The notes under the pieces are model-generated. The model did no database searches. It worked only from the letters and a program-made list of their open reading frames with translations, and was not told where the DNA came from. From positions 62,001 through 126,000 of the forward strand of contig CP089930.1 in the NCBI GenBank assembly GCA_021307345.1: a stretch of DNA of 64,000 nucleotides, read 5' to 3'. This DNA comes from Escherichia coli (lineage in GTDB: Bacteria > Pseudomonadota > Gammaproteobacteria > Enterobacterales > Enterobacteriaceae). Made by a program: the position numbers and the translations under genes. Below, in pieces: positions 1 through 9,990 of this stretch. Positions within the stretch are counted from its first letter, which is position 1; each line of letters begins with the position of its first letter.

Positions 1-1007
1 ATCTCTACAATGATGTGGAAAACATCCAGAAAGCCGCCGAACGGCTGGCAGAACTGGTGCCAGAAGCGCGGATCGCCATCGGTCACGGGCAGATGCGTGA
101 GCGCGAACTGGAACGGGTGATGAATGATTTCCATCATCAGCGTTTTAACGTGCTGGTTTGTACCACAATTATCGAAACCGGGATCGACATCCCTACCGCC
201 AACACCATTATTATTGAACGCGCAGATCACTTCGGTCTGGCGCAGCTGCACCAGTTGCGCGGCCGCGTCGGACGTTCGCATCACCAGGCATATGCATGGC
301 TGCTGACGCCGCACCCGAAAGCGATGACTACCGATGCGCAAAAACGTCTCGAAGCGATTGCTTCTCTGGAAGACCTTGGCGCGGGCTTTGCGCTGGCAAC
401 GCACGATCTGGAGATTCGCGGCGCCGGTGAACTGCTCGGCGAAGAACAAAGTGGCTCGATGGAAACTATCGGTTTCTCGCTTTATATGGAGTTGCTGGAA
501 AATGCCGTCGATGCACTGAAAGCCGGACGCGAGCCGTCGCTCGAAGATCTCACCAGCCAGCAAACGGAAGTCGAACTGCGGATGCCGTCGCTGTTGCCGG
601 ATGACTTCATTCCTGATGTAAATACCCGTCTGTCGTTCTATAAACGTATTGCCAGCGCCAAAACGGAAAGCGAGCTGGAAGAGATCAAAGTCGAACTTAT
701 CGATCGCTTCGGCCTGCTGCCGGATCCGGCGCGAACCCTACTGGATATTGCCCGTCTGCGCCAGCAAGCGCAGAAGCTGGGGATCAGGAAGCTGGAAGGG
801 AACGAGAAAGGCGGTGTGATCGAATTTGCTGAGAAGAATCACGTGAATCCTGCCTGGCTGATTGGTTTGCTGCAAAAACAGCCGCAGCATTACCGCCTTG
901 ATGGCCCGACGCGCCTGAAGTTTATTCAGGATTTGAGCGAGCGGAAAACGCGAATCGAATGGGTGCGCCAGTTTATGCGTGAACTGGAAGAGAACGCGAT
1001 CGCTTAA
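1..1007 (+). CDS. mfd: Transcription-repair coupling factor Mfd, C-terminal part (5' end outside window)
   Basis: Mfd is an ATP-dependent DNA translocase that pushes stalled RNA polymerase off damaged template and recruits UvrA. Only about the last 335 residues are here; the reading frame is open from base 3 and the start lies beyond the window. Visible are the last superfamily 2 helicase motifs (TTIIETGIDIPTANTIII, then QLRGRVGRSHHQAY), followed by the TRCF C-terminal domain that holds the enzyme autoinhibited. It ends in ELEENAIA as I recall for E. coli. Genes for the NER partners are not nearby. Identification is very secure. Confidence 0.97.
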   Translation, partial: LYNDVENIQKAAERLAELVPEARIAIGHGQMRERELERVMNDFHHQRFNVLVCTTIIETGIDIPTANTIIIERADHFGLAQLHQLRGRVGRSHHQAYAWLLTPHPKAMTTDAQKRLEAIASLEDLGAGFALATHDLEIRGAGELLGEEQSGSMETIGFSLYMELLENAVDALKAGREPSLEDLTSQQTEVELRMPSLLPDDFIPDVNTRLSFYKRIASAKTESELEEIKVELIDRFGLLPDPARTLLDIARLRQQAQKLGIRKLEGNEKGGVIEFAEKNHVNPAWLIGLLQKQPQHYRLDGPTRLKFIQDLSERKTRIEWVRQFMRELEENAIA

Positions 1008-1016
1008 TGGTAAATT

Positions 1017-1036
1017 GGGGGCGTTTCTTCGCCCCC
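1017..1036 (+). terminator. Hairpin after mfd
   Basis: A GC-rich inverted repeat (GGGGGCG, short loop, CGCCCCC) begins 10 bp after the mfd stop. It has no T tract behind it, so it may be an mRNA 3'-end stabiliser or a weak terminator rather than a classical intrinsic terminator. Confidence 0.5.
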
Positions 1037-1150
1037 ATCCCCAACATTTACAAATTCTTTGCACTTCCCTGCACTATCCGACACTGTCACCATCCATAAT
1101 TCAGACTTATCTTTTTATTACAATAACCTTATATTTATTATGGACTTTTG

Positions 1151-2113
1151 GTGATGATCAAAACGCGTTTTTCTCGCTGGCTAACGTTTTTTACGTTCGC
1201 CGCTGCCGTGGCGCTGACGCTACCGGCAAAAGCCAACACCTGGCCGCTGCCGCCTGCGGGCAGTCGTCTGGTGGGCGAAAACAAATTTCATGTGGTGGAA
1301 AATGACGGCGGTTCGCTGGAAGCGATCGCCAAAAAATATAACGTCGGTTTCCTCGCTCTGTTACAGGCTAATCCCGGCATTGATCCGTATGTACCGCGCG
1401 CAGGCAGTGTGTTAACCATTCCATTGCAAACTTTACTGCCAGACGCGCCGCGTGAAGGCATTGTGATCAACATTGCGGAGTTGCGTCTCTATTACTACCC
1501 ACCGGGCAAAAATTCAGTGACCGTGTACCCCATCGGCATTGGTCAGTTGGGGGGTGACACGCTGACGCCGACAATGGTGACTACCGTTTCGGACAAGCGT
1601 GCAAACCCAACCTGGACGCCGACTGCAAACATCCGCGCCCGTTATAAAGCCCAGGGGATTGAGCTTCCACCAGTCGTTCCGGCAGGACCGGATAACCCCA
1701 TGGGCCATCATGCGATTCGTCTGGCGGCCTATGGCGGTGTCTATTTGCTTCACGGTACGAACGCCGATTTCGGTATTGGTATGCGGGTAAGTTCTGGCTG
1801 TATTCGTCTGCGTGATGACGATATCAAAACACTTTTCAGCCAGGTCAGCCCCGGCACCAAAGTGAACATTATCAACACGCCGATTAAAGTCTCCGCCGAA
1901 CCAAACGGCGCACGTCTGGTGGAAGTGCACCAGCCGCTGTCAGAGAAGATAGATGACGATCCGCAATTGTTGCCGATTACGCTCAACAGTGCGATGCAGG
2001 CATTTAAAAATGCTGCGCAAACTGACGCCGAAGTGATGCAGCACGTAATGGACATGCGTTCCGGAATGCCGGTTGATGTGCGTCGTCATCAAGTGAATCA
2101 GCAAACGCTGTAA
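1151..2113 (+). CDS. ldtC: L,D-transpeptidase LdtC (YcfS)
   Basis: Periplasmic L,D-transpeptidase that links the C-terminal lysine of Braun lipoprotein to the meso-diaminopimelate of peptidoglycan. The 320-residue product has a Sec signal peptide (about residues 1-29, ending LPAKA), a LysM-like segment near residues 45-95 (ENDGGSLEAIAKKYNVGF) and a YkuD catalytic domain with HGTNADFGIGMRVSSGCIRL, where the Cys of SSGCIRL is the nucleophile. Start taken at GTG 1151 (ATG 1154 follows at once); a TTG at 1148 is also in frame. The Shine-Dalgarno is weak for all three. Paralogues ErfK, YbiS and YnhG do similar work. Confidence 0.95.
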   Translation: MMIKTRFSRWLTFFTFAAAVALTLPAKANTWPLPPAGSRLVGENKFHVVENDGGSLEAIAKKYNVGFLALLQANPGIDPYVPRAGSVLTIPLQTLLPDAPREGIVINIAELRLYYYPPGKNSVTVYPIGIGQLGGDTLTPTMVTTVSDKRANPTWTPTANIRARYKAQGIELPPVVPAGPDNPMGHHAIRLAAYGGVYLLHGTNADFGIGMRVSSGCIRLRDDDIKTLFSQVSPGTKVNIINTPIKVSAEPNGARLVEVHQPLSEKIDDDPQLLPITLNSAMQAFKNAAQTDAEVMQHVMDMRSGMPVDVRRHQVNQQTL

Positions 2114-2121
2114 ATCGCGGA

Positions 2122-2155
2122 CAAAAAAATCCCCGCAGCACAGGGTGTTGCGGGG
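2122..2155 (-). terminator. Intrinsic terminator of bhsA, between convergent ldtC and bhsA
   Basis: CCCCGCA and TGCGGGG arms around a short loop. On the minus strand the stem is followed by a run of seven T, so it terminates leftward bhsA transcription; the stem could also serve ldtC from the other side, with no T run there. Confidence 0.8.
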
Positions 2156-2193
2156 AAATAGCAGCAATAACAGGCATTAATGAGGGTTAATGC

Positions 2194-2451
2194 TTATTTA
2201 TAAATTACTGCCGTTCCGTGGAGGGTATTCGGACCGGTTACTGAAGTAATACGGAAAGATTTTGCGCCCATCTCATCTGCTTTTTGTGCCAGTTGTTCTT
2301 CCAGCGATCCCAGATTTGTCCCCGCGTTAGCACTGATAGTGCCCACTTTTTGTTGACCTTCTGGTGTTGCCTGAACTTCGACAGCCGCAAAGCTGGCAAA
2401 TGACATGGAGCTTAAAATCGCCGCAGCGATGAGGGTTTTTACATTTTTCAT
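2194..2451 (-). CDS. bhsA: Multiple stress resistance protein BhsA (YcfR)
   Basis: Small 85-residue exported protein of the DUF1471 (YhcN/YdgH) family. In E. coli it is induced by acid, peroxide, chlorine, heat and copper, is placed at the outer membrane, lowers biofilm formation and reduces outer-membrane permeability to copper. The sequence shows a signal peptide of about 22 residues (ends FASFA) and the compact family domain with SLEEQLAQKADEMGAKSFRI. It is divergent from comR, the repressor gene that controls it, with 240 bp of shared control region. Identification is firm; the molecular activity is not known from sequence. Confidence 0.95.
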   Translation of the reverse strand: MKNVKTLIAAAILSSMSFASFAAVEVQATPEGQQKVGTISANAGTNLGSLEEQLAQKADEMGAKSFRITSVTGPNTLHGTAVIYK

Positions 2452-2519
2452 AATAGTGACCTTATGCAGATGAATAGCGTCGCAAGCAATTACTTAACGA
2501 TCGATAACTAAATGATAGA

Positions 2520-2535
2520 TGTGATCTTGATCACA
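2520..2535. promoter_or_regulatory. CRP-type palindrome in the bhsA-comR intergenic region
   Basis: TGTGATCTTGATCACA fits the CRP consensus TGTGA-N6-TCACA exactly in both half sites. It lies about 70-85 bp upstream of the bhsA start and about 157 bp upstream of comR, suitable for activating bhsA. That it binds CRP is inference. Confidence 0.6.
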
Positions 2536-2629
2536 TACAAGATGTTTTTTATAACAATCATTAGTTAAATTAAAACCCTTTGAATTTCAGTTAAATAGAG
2601 GGAAATTATTTTTCTGTCTTCTGGACTGG

Positions 2630-2664
2630 TGAACGGAAGTGATTATTTTTATAATAACCGTTCA
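2630..2664. promoter_or_regulatory. Spaced inverted repeat upstream of comR (candidate operator)
   Basis: TGAACGG at 2630-2636 and its exact complement CCGTTCA at 2658-2664 are separated by 21 AT-rich bases, just upstream of the comR start. TetR-family repressors bind inverted repeats and ComR is known to bind the bhsA promoter region, so this is a candidate ComR site. It could instead be a leader hairpin of the comR mRNA. Confidence 0.35.
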
Positions 2665-2691
2665 TTCACAGCTACAAGGTACAACGGCATC

Positions 2692-3324
2692 ATGGCAACT
2701 GACTCAACACATTGTGTAAAAAAAAGCCGTGGTCGCCCAAAAGTGTTCGACAGGGAAGCCGCGCTTGATAAGGCCATGAAGTTGTTCTGGCAGCATGGTT
2801 ATGAAGCCACTTCTCTTGCCGATCTCGTCGAAGCGACCGGAGCCAAAGCGCCAACGCTATATGCGGAGTTCACCAATAAAGAGGGATTATTCCGCGCCGT
2901 ACTTGATCGCTATATCGACCGTTTTGCCGCAAAGCACGAAGCACAACTGTTTTGTGAAGAGAAAAGCGTGGAGTCTGCGCTGACTGACTATTTCGCTGCC
3001 ATCGCCAACTGCTTTACCAGCAAAGACACCCCTGCTGGCTGCTTTATGATCAACAACTGCACCACGCTCTCCCCGGATTCAGGAGATATCGCCAATACGT
3101 TGAAATCACGCCACGCGATGCAAGAACGCACCTTGCATCAGTTTTTATGTCAACGCCAGGCGCGCGGGGAAATCCCTGCCCACTGTGACGTAACGCATCT
3201 GGCGGAATTCCTTAACTGTATTATTCAGGGGATGTCGATCAGCGCCCGCGAAGGCGCATCGCTGGAAAAACTGATGCAGATTGCCCGAACCACTTTGCGT
3301 TTATGGCCGGAACTGGTGAAATAA
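2692..3324 (+). CDS. comR: Copper-responsive TetR-family repressor ComR (YcfQ)
   Basis: TetR-family regulator that represses bhsA (comC) and releases the DNA when copper is present. The 210-residue protein starts with a basic stretch (KKSRGRPKVFDREAALDKAM) and a helix-turn-helix at about residues 30-60 (GYEATSLADLVEATGAKAPTLYAEF), typical of the family; the C-terminal half is the ligand and dimer domain. The frame opens 21 codons earlier, but ATG 2692 gives the usual 210-residue length and keeps the start just before the DNA-binding region. Confidence 0.93.
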   Translation: MATDSTHCVKKSRGRPKVFDREAALDKAMKLFWQHGYEATSLADLVEATGAKAPTLYAEFTNKEGLFRAVLDRYIDRFAAKHEAQLFCEEKSVESALTDYFAAIANCFTSKDTPAGCFMINNCTTLSPDSGDIANTLKSRHAMQERTLHQFLCQRQARGEIPAHCDVTHLAEFLNCIIQGMSISAREGASLEKLMQIARTTLRLWPELVK

Positions 3325-3329
3325 AGCGC

Positions 3330-3364
3330 AAAAAAAGCCCCTCAGCCTGAGCGAATGAGGGGCT
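3330..3364 (-). terminator. Intrinsic terminator of ycfJ, between convergent comR and ycfJ
   Basis: AGCCCCTCA and TGAGGGGCT arms with an inner loop. Read leftward the stem is followed by a run of seven T, so it ends the ycfJ transcript; it may also stop comR transcription from the other side. Confidence 0.8.
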
Positions 3365-3385
3365 AAATTGCAGAGTACAGCCTTG

Positions 3386-3925
3386 TTATACTTTGTTATT
3401 CAGAACCAGTTGTCCGTTGTTATCTAATTGGATTTGTGTACCCGGATCGCGGTCCATACGGATTTTGCCCTGCTGATCGCCAATCTTATAGGTCACGTCA
3501 TAGCCGAGCATTTTTTCTGACTTGTCATACACCGTTTTACAACGCTGTTGGGTGGTGGTGTAAGTATCACGTTCCTGGAGAGAGCCCTGAATCTGGTTAC
3601 CAGCATATCCACCACCAAGCGCCCCGACGACTGTAGCAACATCCTTACCGCGACCACCGCCAAACTGATGCCCTATCACCCCACCAGCCACAGCGCCCAG
3701 AACCGAACCCGCAATGCGATTTTCATCCTGCACCGGTCGGCGATGAGTCACTGTGACATTGCGGCACTCCTGGCGCGGTGTTTTAACCGTTTCCTTGATT
3801 GGGATTGCAGAAACAACCTGAGCGTATTGCGGGCCACGTTCAAACACGTTCAGGCTGGCCACTGCCGCTACGCCCAGCGCAGCCGCGACACCAATCCCGA
3901 TACCCGCCAACATTGATTTATTCAC
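3386..3925 (-). CDS. ycfJ: Glycine-zipper outer-membrane-type protein YcfJ
   Basis: 179-residue protein of unknown function with one N-terminal hydrophobic segment (MLAGIGIGVAAALGVAAVA, signal anchor or signal peptide) and a glycine-zipper 2TM domain near residues 75-112 (GSVLGAVAGGVIGHQFGGG, then VGALGGGYAGNQ) like that of Rickettsia 17-kDa antigens. Such domains insert into or associate with membranes. The rest is basic, with Cys at about residues 54 and 128 that might form a disulfide. A purine-rich Shine-Dalgarno (AGGAGG) precedes the ATG. The upstream 225 bp hold its promoter and a REP cluster belonging to the ndh 3' end. Confidence 0.9.
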   Translation of the reverse strand: MNKSMLAGIGIGVAAALGVAAVASLNVFERGPQYAQVVSAIPIKETVKTPRQECRNVTVTHRRPVQDENRIAGSVLGAVAGGVIGHQFGGGRGKDVATVVGALGGGYAGNQIQGSLQERDTYTTTQQRCKTVYDKSEKMLGYDVTYKIGDQQGKIRMDRDPGTQIQLDNNGQLVLNNKV

Positions 3926-4051
3926 GGGAACACCTCCTTCTTTGCAGTTATGTCAATCATGCAAGCGAAGGGGTGAAACAACCATCAGACAGAAGATGAA
4001 AAGCGCAGGAATGGCAGGAAATACTTAAGGATTCGGAGAAGTCTGAGGGAA

Positions 4052-4142
4052 TGCCTGATGCGACGCTTAACGCGTCTTATCAGGCCTGCCGCTCATACTA
4101 TTTATCCTGGGCGGATAAGGCATTTACGCCGCATCCGCCAGT
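4052..4142. repeat. REP pair (BIME) downstream of ndh
   Basis: Two imperfect palindromes of the enterobacterial REP type: TGCCTGATGCGACGC...TCTTATCAGGC (4052-4087) and GGGCGGATAAGGCA...CGCATCCGCC (4109-4141). They lie between ndh 3' and the ycfJ promoter and would fold in the ndh mRNA tail, where REPs protect against 3' exonucleases. Confidence 0.85.
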
Positions 4143-4151
4143 ACAAGTTGA

Positions 4152-5456
4152 TTAATGCAGTTTCAAACGCGGACGGATAACGCGGTTGATACTCCCCACC
4201 AGCATCATTAATCCGGTTTTAAAGTAACCATGTAGCGCAATCTGATGCATTCGGTACAGCGAGATATACACAAAGCGCGCAATACGTCCTTCAATCATCA
4301 TTGAGCCGCGCGTCAGGTTACCCATCAGGCTACCGACGGTAGAGAAGTTCGACAGCGATACCAGCGAACCGTGATCTTTATACTGATAATTTTTCAGCGG
4401 TTTGCCATTCATCTGCGCCAGAATATTGTTCATTGCGCAGGTAGCCATCTGGTGTGCGGCCTGAGCGCGCGGCGGAACAAAACCCCCTTCCGGACGCGGG
4501 CATGACGCACAGTCGCCAATAGCATAAATGTCTGGATCGCGCGTGGTTTGCAGCGTCGGTTCCACCACCAGCTGGTTGATACGGTTGGTCTCCAGCCCAC
4601 CAATATCCTTCAGGAAATCTGGCGCTTTGATCCCGGCAGCCCACACCATCAGATCAGCCTCAATATATTCGCCATCTTTAGTGTGCAGCCCCCCTTCATC
4701 GGCGCTGGTGACCATGGTTTGCGTCAGCACGCGAACGCCCAGTTTCGTCAACTCATTGTGGGCGGCAGCAGAGATACGTGGCGGCAGCGCAGGCAAAATA
4801 CGTTCGCCCGCTTCTACCAGCGTTACGTTCAACGCTTCGTTGGTCAGGCCTTTGTAACCGTAGCTGTGCAGTTGCTTGACGGCGTTGTGCAATTCAGCGG
4901 AGAGTTCTACACCCGTCGCGCCGCCGCCAACAATCGCAATATTCACTTTGCCATTCGCGCCCAGGTTGGCGGAGTATTTCAGGAACAGATTCAGCATCTC
5001 CTGATGGAAACGACGCGCCTGATGCGGGTTATCGAGGAAAATACAGTTCTCTTTTACACCCGGCGTATTGAAATCGTTAGAGGTGCTGCCCAGCGCCATC
5101 ACCAGCGTGTCATAGGCGATTTTACGTTCCGGAACCAGCAGTTCACCTTTTTCGTCGCGCAGTTCTGCAATAGTGATTGTTTTCGCTTCACGATCAATAT
5201 CAATTACGGAACCCAGCTGGAACTGAAAACCATGATTACGCGCATGAGCCAGGTAGCTCAGTGCATCGACGCCTTCATCAAGCGAGCCAGTCGCCACTTC
5301 GTGCAGCAGCGGTTTCCACAGGTGGCTGTGGTTACGATCGACCAGCGTAATTTTGGCTTTTTTCTTGCGTCCCAGCTTATGCCCCAGCTGTGTCGCCATT
5401 TCCAGCCCACCAGCACCGCCGCCGACAATCACAATTTTTTTCAATGGCGTAGTCAA
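4152..5456 (-). CDS. ndh: NADH:quinone oxidoreductase II (NDH-2)
   Basis: Single-subunit, FAD-containing respiratory dehydrogenase on the inner face of the inner membrane; passes electrons from NADH to ubiquinone without pumping protons. The 434-residue protein has an N-terminal FAD dinucleotide fold ([14 protein letters not shown]), a second one for NADH ([19 protein letters not shown]) and an FAD-contacting IYAIGDCA motif, then an amphipathic C-terminal membrane-binding part. Start is TTG 5456, with AAGGGGG six bases upstream; the frame opens nine codons earlier at a GTG without such a site. Anaerobic repression by FNR is supported by the upstream palindrome. Confidence 0.97.
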
Positions 5457-5592
5457 CGTGACCCCCTTAAATTTATTAACCAATTGTTAATTAATAGTTA
5501 TTAAGATAGCTCTTAATTAACAACAGGTTACAGCAATGAAAATGTTCTTCGCTATTGAGAATAACATGAATGGTGCATTGGTCATACCAAAA

Positions 5593-5606
5593 TTGATGTT
5601 AATCAA
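5593..5606. promoter_or_regulatory. FNR box of ndh
   Basis: TTGATGTTAATCAA is a perfect match to the FNR consensus TTGAT-N4-ATCAA, 137 bp upstream of the ndh start. FNR repression of ndh through two sites is established in E. coli; a weaker half site (TTGAT read leftward) near 5645-5649 lies about 45 bp further upstream and may be the second. Confidence 0.88.
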
Positions 5607-5718
5607 GTTTTGTTGCTGAAAAGATAGGCGACTTTACCGGGTGAGATCAAAAAACAGAGTTTATTGTTTATTATTTAAGCGGATTCGGGAGAGTGAGGCG
5701 TATATAGAGGGCAGTTGG

Positions 5719-5843
5719 TGGGCCGGATAAGATGCGCAGCATCGCATCAGGCATTGGTACACGGCTGTCGGATGTGGCGTGGACGCTTCATCCAACCTAC
5801 AAAATCCGGGGCGCATCAGATATAGGCAAGGTTACCTGATGCG
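5719..5843. repeat. REP-like repeat cluster downstream of ycfP
   Basis: Three palindromic units: GGCCGGATAAGATGC...GCATCAGGC (5720-5753), GTCGGATGTGGCGT...CATCCAAC (5767-5797) and CGCATCAG...CTGATGCG (5812-5843). They lie just beyond the ycfP stop, in the tail of the hinT-ycfP transcript. Confidence 0.75.
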
Positions 5844-5856
5844 ACCGAGGATAGCT

Positions 5857-6399
5857 TTAACCGAGGGTTTTGAACGCCTTAATGCGCTGCAAATGCGGAG
5901 AGATATTTTTGAATTTGTGCGTCTGATCTTCGTCCCAGACAATCTCGTAATAATGATGCAACTCTTCAGATGTCCGCTGACTATTAAGCGCCTCATCATT
6001 ACGCGACAATATCACCAGACAACGATCGCGATTCTTCTCGCGGAAGTTAGTCACACATTTAGTCGCGATGTCGGCGTACTCTTCCGGGCGATCAATCTTC
6101 CCTTCCATGTTCTCGTAAGGGAACAAATTAGGGTTGAAGATCACCTGGCGGATATCACAGAGAAAACCAATCCGTTCCGCCCAGTATCCGCCCAGACCAA
6201 CGCCGCAAATTAGCGGGCGCTCGTCAACATTCAGTTGCAGCATTTTGTCTACTTCTTTGAGCAGATGCTGCATATCATGTTTCGGATGCAGAGTGCTGTA
6301 GCTTATCAAGCGTACATCCGGGTCAATAAACTGCAATTGTAAAACTTTCTCGTGGTTACCCGGACTGTTAGAGTCAAAACCGTGTAAATAGATAATCAT
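5857..6399 (-). CDS. ycfP: Alpha/beta-hydrolase-fold protein YcfP (UPF0227), likely catalytically altered
   Basis: 180-residue protein with an alpha/beta hydrolase layout: [16 protein letters not shown] at the N-terminus resembles the oxyanion-hole strand, and [16 protein letters not shown] sits where the nucleophile elbow GxSxG is expected. The central position is Gly rather than Ser (GVGLGG), so a classical serine esterase activity is doubtful. A late His (HKFKN) could be the acid-base residue of the fold. It is last in the hinT-ycfL-lpoB-thiK-nagZ-ycfP run, 22 bp after nagZ. ATG 6399 gives the family length; the open frame extends into nagZ. Function unknown. Confidence 0.9.
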   Translation of the reverse strand: MIIYLHGFDSNSPGNHEKVLQLQFIDPDVRLISYSTLHPKHDMQHLLKEVDKMLQLNVDERPLICGVGLGGYWAERIGFLCDIRQVIFNPNLFPYENMEGKIDRPEEYADIATKCVTNFREKNRDRCLVILSRNDEALNSQRTSEELHHYYEIVWDEDQTHKFKNISPHLQRIKAFKTLG

Positions 6400-6421
6400 C
6401 GCTTCCTCACATAAGCCAGGG

Positions 6422-8262
<1,841 letters not shown>

Positions 8263-8282
<20 letters not shown>

Positions 8283-8904
8283 CTTTACCTGACCAGATAA
8301 TTTCACCCGTCTGCACCAGCATGAGTTGCATTTGCAGGGTCGGTGCGTTGACGTTACCAGAGGCACTGGAGTACAGCACATAATGAGCGCCGACGTTACG
8401 GGCAATGCCAATCGCTTTACTGCGAGTGCCTAAACTGTCCTGCGGCGACAAACCTAACTGCTGTTTGGCCATTGAAAGCTGTTGGGCAGAAACGAGTGTA
8501 AATTTACCGTTATTGGCCAGCGCATTACGTAGCGTTTCAGTCGCTTCTCCAGCATTCAGCGAACCGTTAGTACGGTTATTAACGCTATCAACCAGCAGAA
8601 CGCTGCCTGCGGTCACACCATCAGCCCCAAGCATTTTACTGACCATCGGCTGCATTGCGCCGTTCCAGTCATAATGACGAATATGCGGCGCAGGCGGTGC
8701 AGTTTGATCTTCGTGCTCAATTGGCCCTGGCTGCTGCGGGATCGTCGGCACCGATGGCACGGTTGGTACTGGCTGTTGCGGCTCGGCTGGTTGCTCCGGC
8801 GCAGGTTTCACCTCTTCTACCGGTGCAGGTTCTCGAGGCCCCACACACCCGGCGAGAAACATCGCCAGCGCGGTGATTAAGGCGTAGCGACTCATTTTTG
8901 TCAT
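8263..8904 (-). CDS. lpoB: Outer-membrane lipoprotein LpoB, activator of PBP1B
   Basis: Lipoprotein that reaches through the peptidoglycan to activate penicillin-binding protein 1B (MrcB). The 213-residue precursor has a signal with lipobox LAGC (Cys about residue 20), a long disordered Pro/Glu/Gln linker (residues about 25-70, with [14 protein letters not shown]) that spans the periplasm, and a globular C-terminal domain that contacts the UB2H domain of PBP1B. An extra upstream ATG (8907) is in frame. It overlaps the thiK start and sits near the operon head, next to ycfL. Confidence 0.95.
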
Positions 8905-8917
8905 CAAGATTCACCCC

Positions 8918-9295
8918 TTACAAATATAGATAAAGTCTGACTTTGTGCGCCCCCAGATAATTGGCGCTGCCGTACAGAGTTACCGCCGAACGTGCGGGAA
9001 TGGTAACGCTGCGGGGCGTTTCCAGAGGATGCATCTCCAGCCCTCTGGCGTCATACCAGTAAAAACGATAATGAACGGTAACGGGTTCTTGCCTTTCGTT
9101 ATAAAGCGTCGAGGATGCTGAAGGCTGAATATCAGACATTGAAAGAACGGGCTTTTCTGCACTGATGCCCGCAGCCAGAAGAGATGACTCCATCACCAGC
9201 GACTGTTCTTCATTCACCGGAATTTCCGGATGTGAACGACACCCCACCAGCAATAGCAGCGCCAGAGACACCAGCCCAAAGCATCCTTTTCTCAT
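8918..9295 (-). CDS. ycfL: Lipoprotein YcfL (DUF1425)
   Basis: 125-residue predicted lipoprotein: signal LVSLALLLLVGC with Cys near residue 19, then a small beta domain with VHYRFYWYDARGLE and a C-terminal PARSAVTLYGSA segment. Its place 2 bp after hinT and 13 bp before lpoB suggests a link to the cell-envelope machinery, but no function is known to me. Confidence 0.9.
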   Translation of the reverse strand: MRKGCFGLVSLALLLLVGCRSHPEIPVNEEQSLVMESSLLAAGISAEKPVLSMSDIQPSASSTLYNERQEPVTVHYRFYWYDARGLEMHPLETPRSVTIPARSAVTLYGSANYLGAHKVRLYLYL

Positions 9296-9297
9296 CG

Positions 9298-9657
9298 TTA
9301 CAGACCTTTATGCGCCAGCATTGGGCCAAGAGGACGGCCACCCAGCAAGTGCATATGGATGTGGTACACCTCTTGCCCGCCATGGCGGTTGGTGTTCATG
9401 ATCAGACGATAGCCATCTTCGGCAATGCCTTCTTGCTCAGCAATTTTTGCCGCTACAGTGATCATGCGCCCCAGCGCCTGCTCATGCTCGGCAGAGACGT
9501 CGTTCACGGTAGGAATCAGGATATTAGGAATGATGAGAATATGTGTTGGCGCTTGCGGCGAAATATCGCGAAACGCCGTTACCAGATCATCCTGGTAGAC
9601 GATATCGGAGGGGATCTCACGACGAATAATTTTGCTGAAAATAGTTTCTTCTGCCAC
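9298..9657 (-). CDS. hinT: Purine nucleoside phosphoramidase HinT
   Basis: HIT-family hydrolase that cleaves adenosine 5'-phosphoramidates. The 119-residue protein has the histidine triad [10 protein letters not shown] near residues 98-107 and the family N-terminal strand ([18 protein letters not shown]). It is first in the leftward run to ycfP; its promoter must lie in the 333 bp shared with fhuE. Identification very secure. Confidence 0.97.
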   Translation of the reverse strand: MAEETIFSKIIRREIPSDIVYQDDLVTAFRDISPQAPTHILIIPNILIPTVNDVSAEHEQALGRMITVAAKIAEQEGIAEDGYRLIMNTNRHGGQEVYHIHMHLLGGRPLGPMLAHKGL

Positions 9658-9990
9658 GACATTTTCCTTTTTTAAATAGCCATGCGTTGCGCCATGCTAC
9701 GCCGCGCCACACTGCGAGTATAGAGTATGGTCGAGTTAAACCCGCTCTTTCAACCTTAACCCACGATTTATTAAGCAAAAAACCGTTTTACTGCCGCATA
9801 CATCGCCATTATTCCCCTTTATGCCTATGAATGAACCGAAAACACACTTTCTCTTTGGTTTACATGTTAAATATGAATGCGTATATTTCTCATTTGCATT
9901 ACCATGCAGAATTATTAGCGCGCTAAATATAAACGCTCATCACCTTCCTCTGGAATGAGCCTGACTACAACATAAATCAAGAGATTTCAG
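9658..9990. promoter_or_regulatory. Divergent hinT/fhuE control region (333 bp without a gene)
   Basis: Holds the hinT promoter on the left and the fhuE promoter on the right. Besides the Fur-like element I see no other clear structure or open frame. The fhuE-proximal part is AT-rich. Confidence 0.75.
9874..9900. promoter_or_regulatory. Probable Fur box of fhuE
   Basis: A dyad with arms AATGC at 9876-9880 and GCATT at 9896-9900 and the AT-rich core typical of Fur sites, about 90-115 bp upstream of fhuE. fhuE is a known Fur-repressed gene. The match to the 19-bp consensus is partial. Confidence 0.55.

Larger units (their letters stand above)
5457..5856. promoter_or_regulatory. ndh control region and ycfP 3' repeats (400 bp without a gene)
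   Basis: The ndh-proximal half (5457-5660) is AT-rich and holds the FNR palindrome and presumably the ndh promoter. The distal half (5719-5843) holds REP-like repeats behind ycfP. I see no credible open reading frame here. Confidence 0.8.

Noticed and set aside
4548-5504. 318-codon frame opposite ndh
   Set aside because: Lies fully antisense to a certain gene, with composition set by the codons of ndh; a shadow frame.
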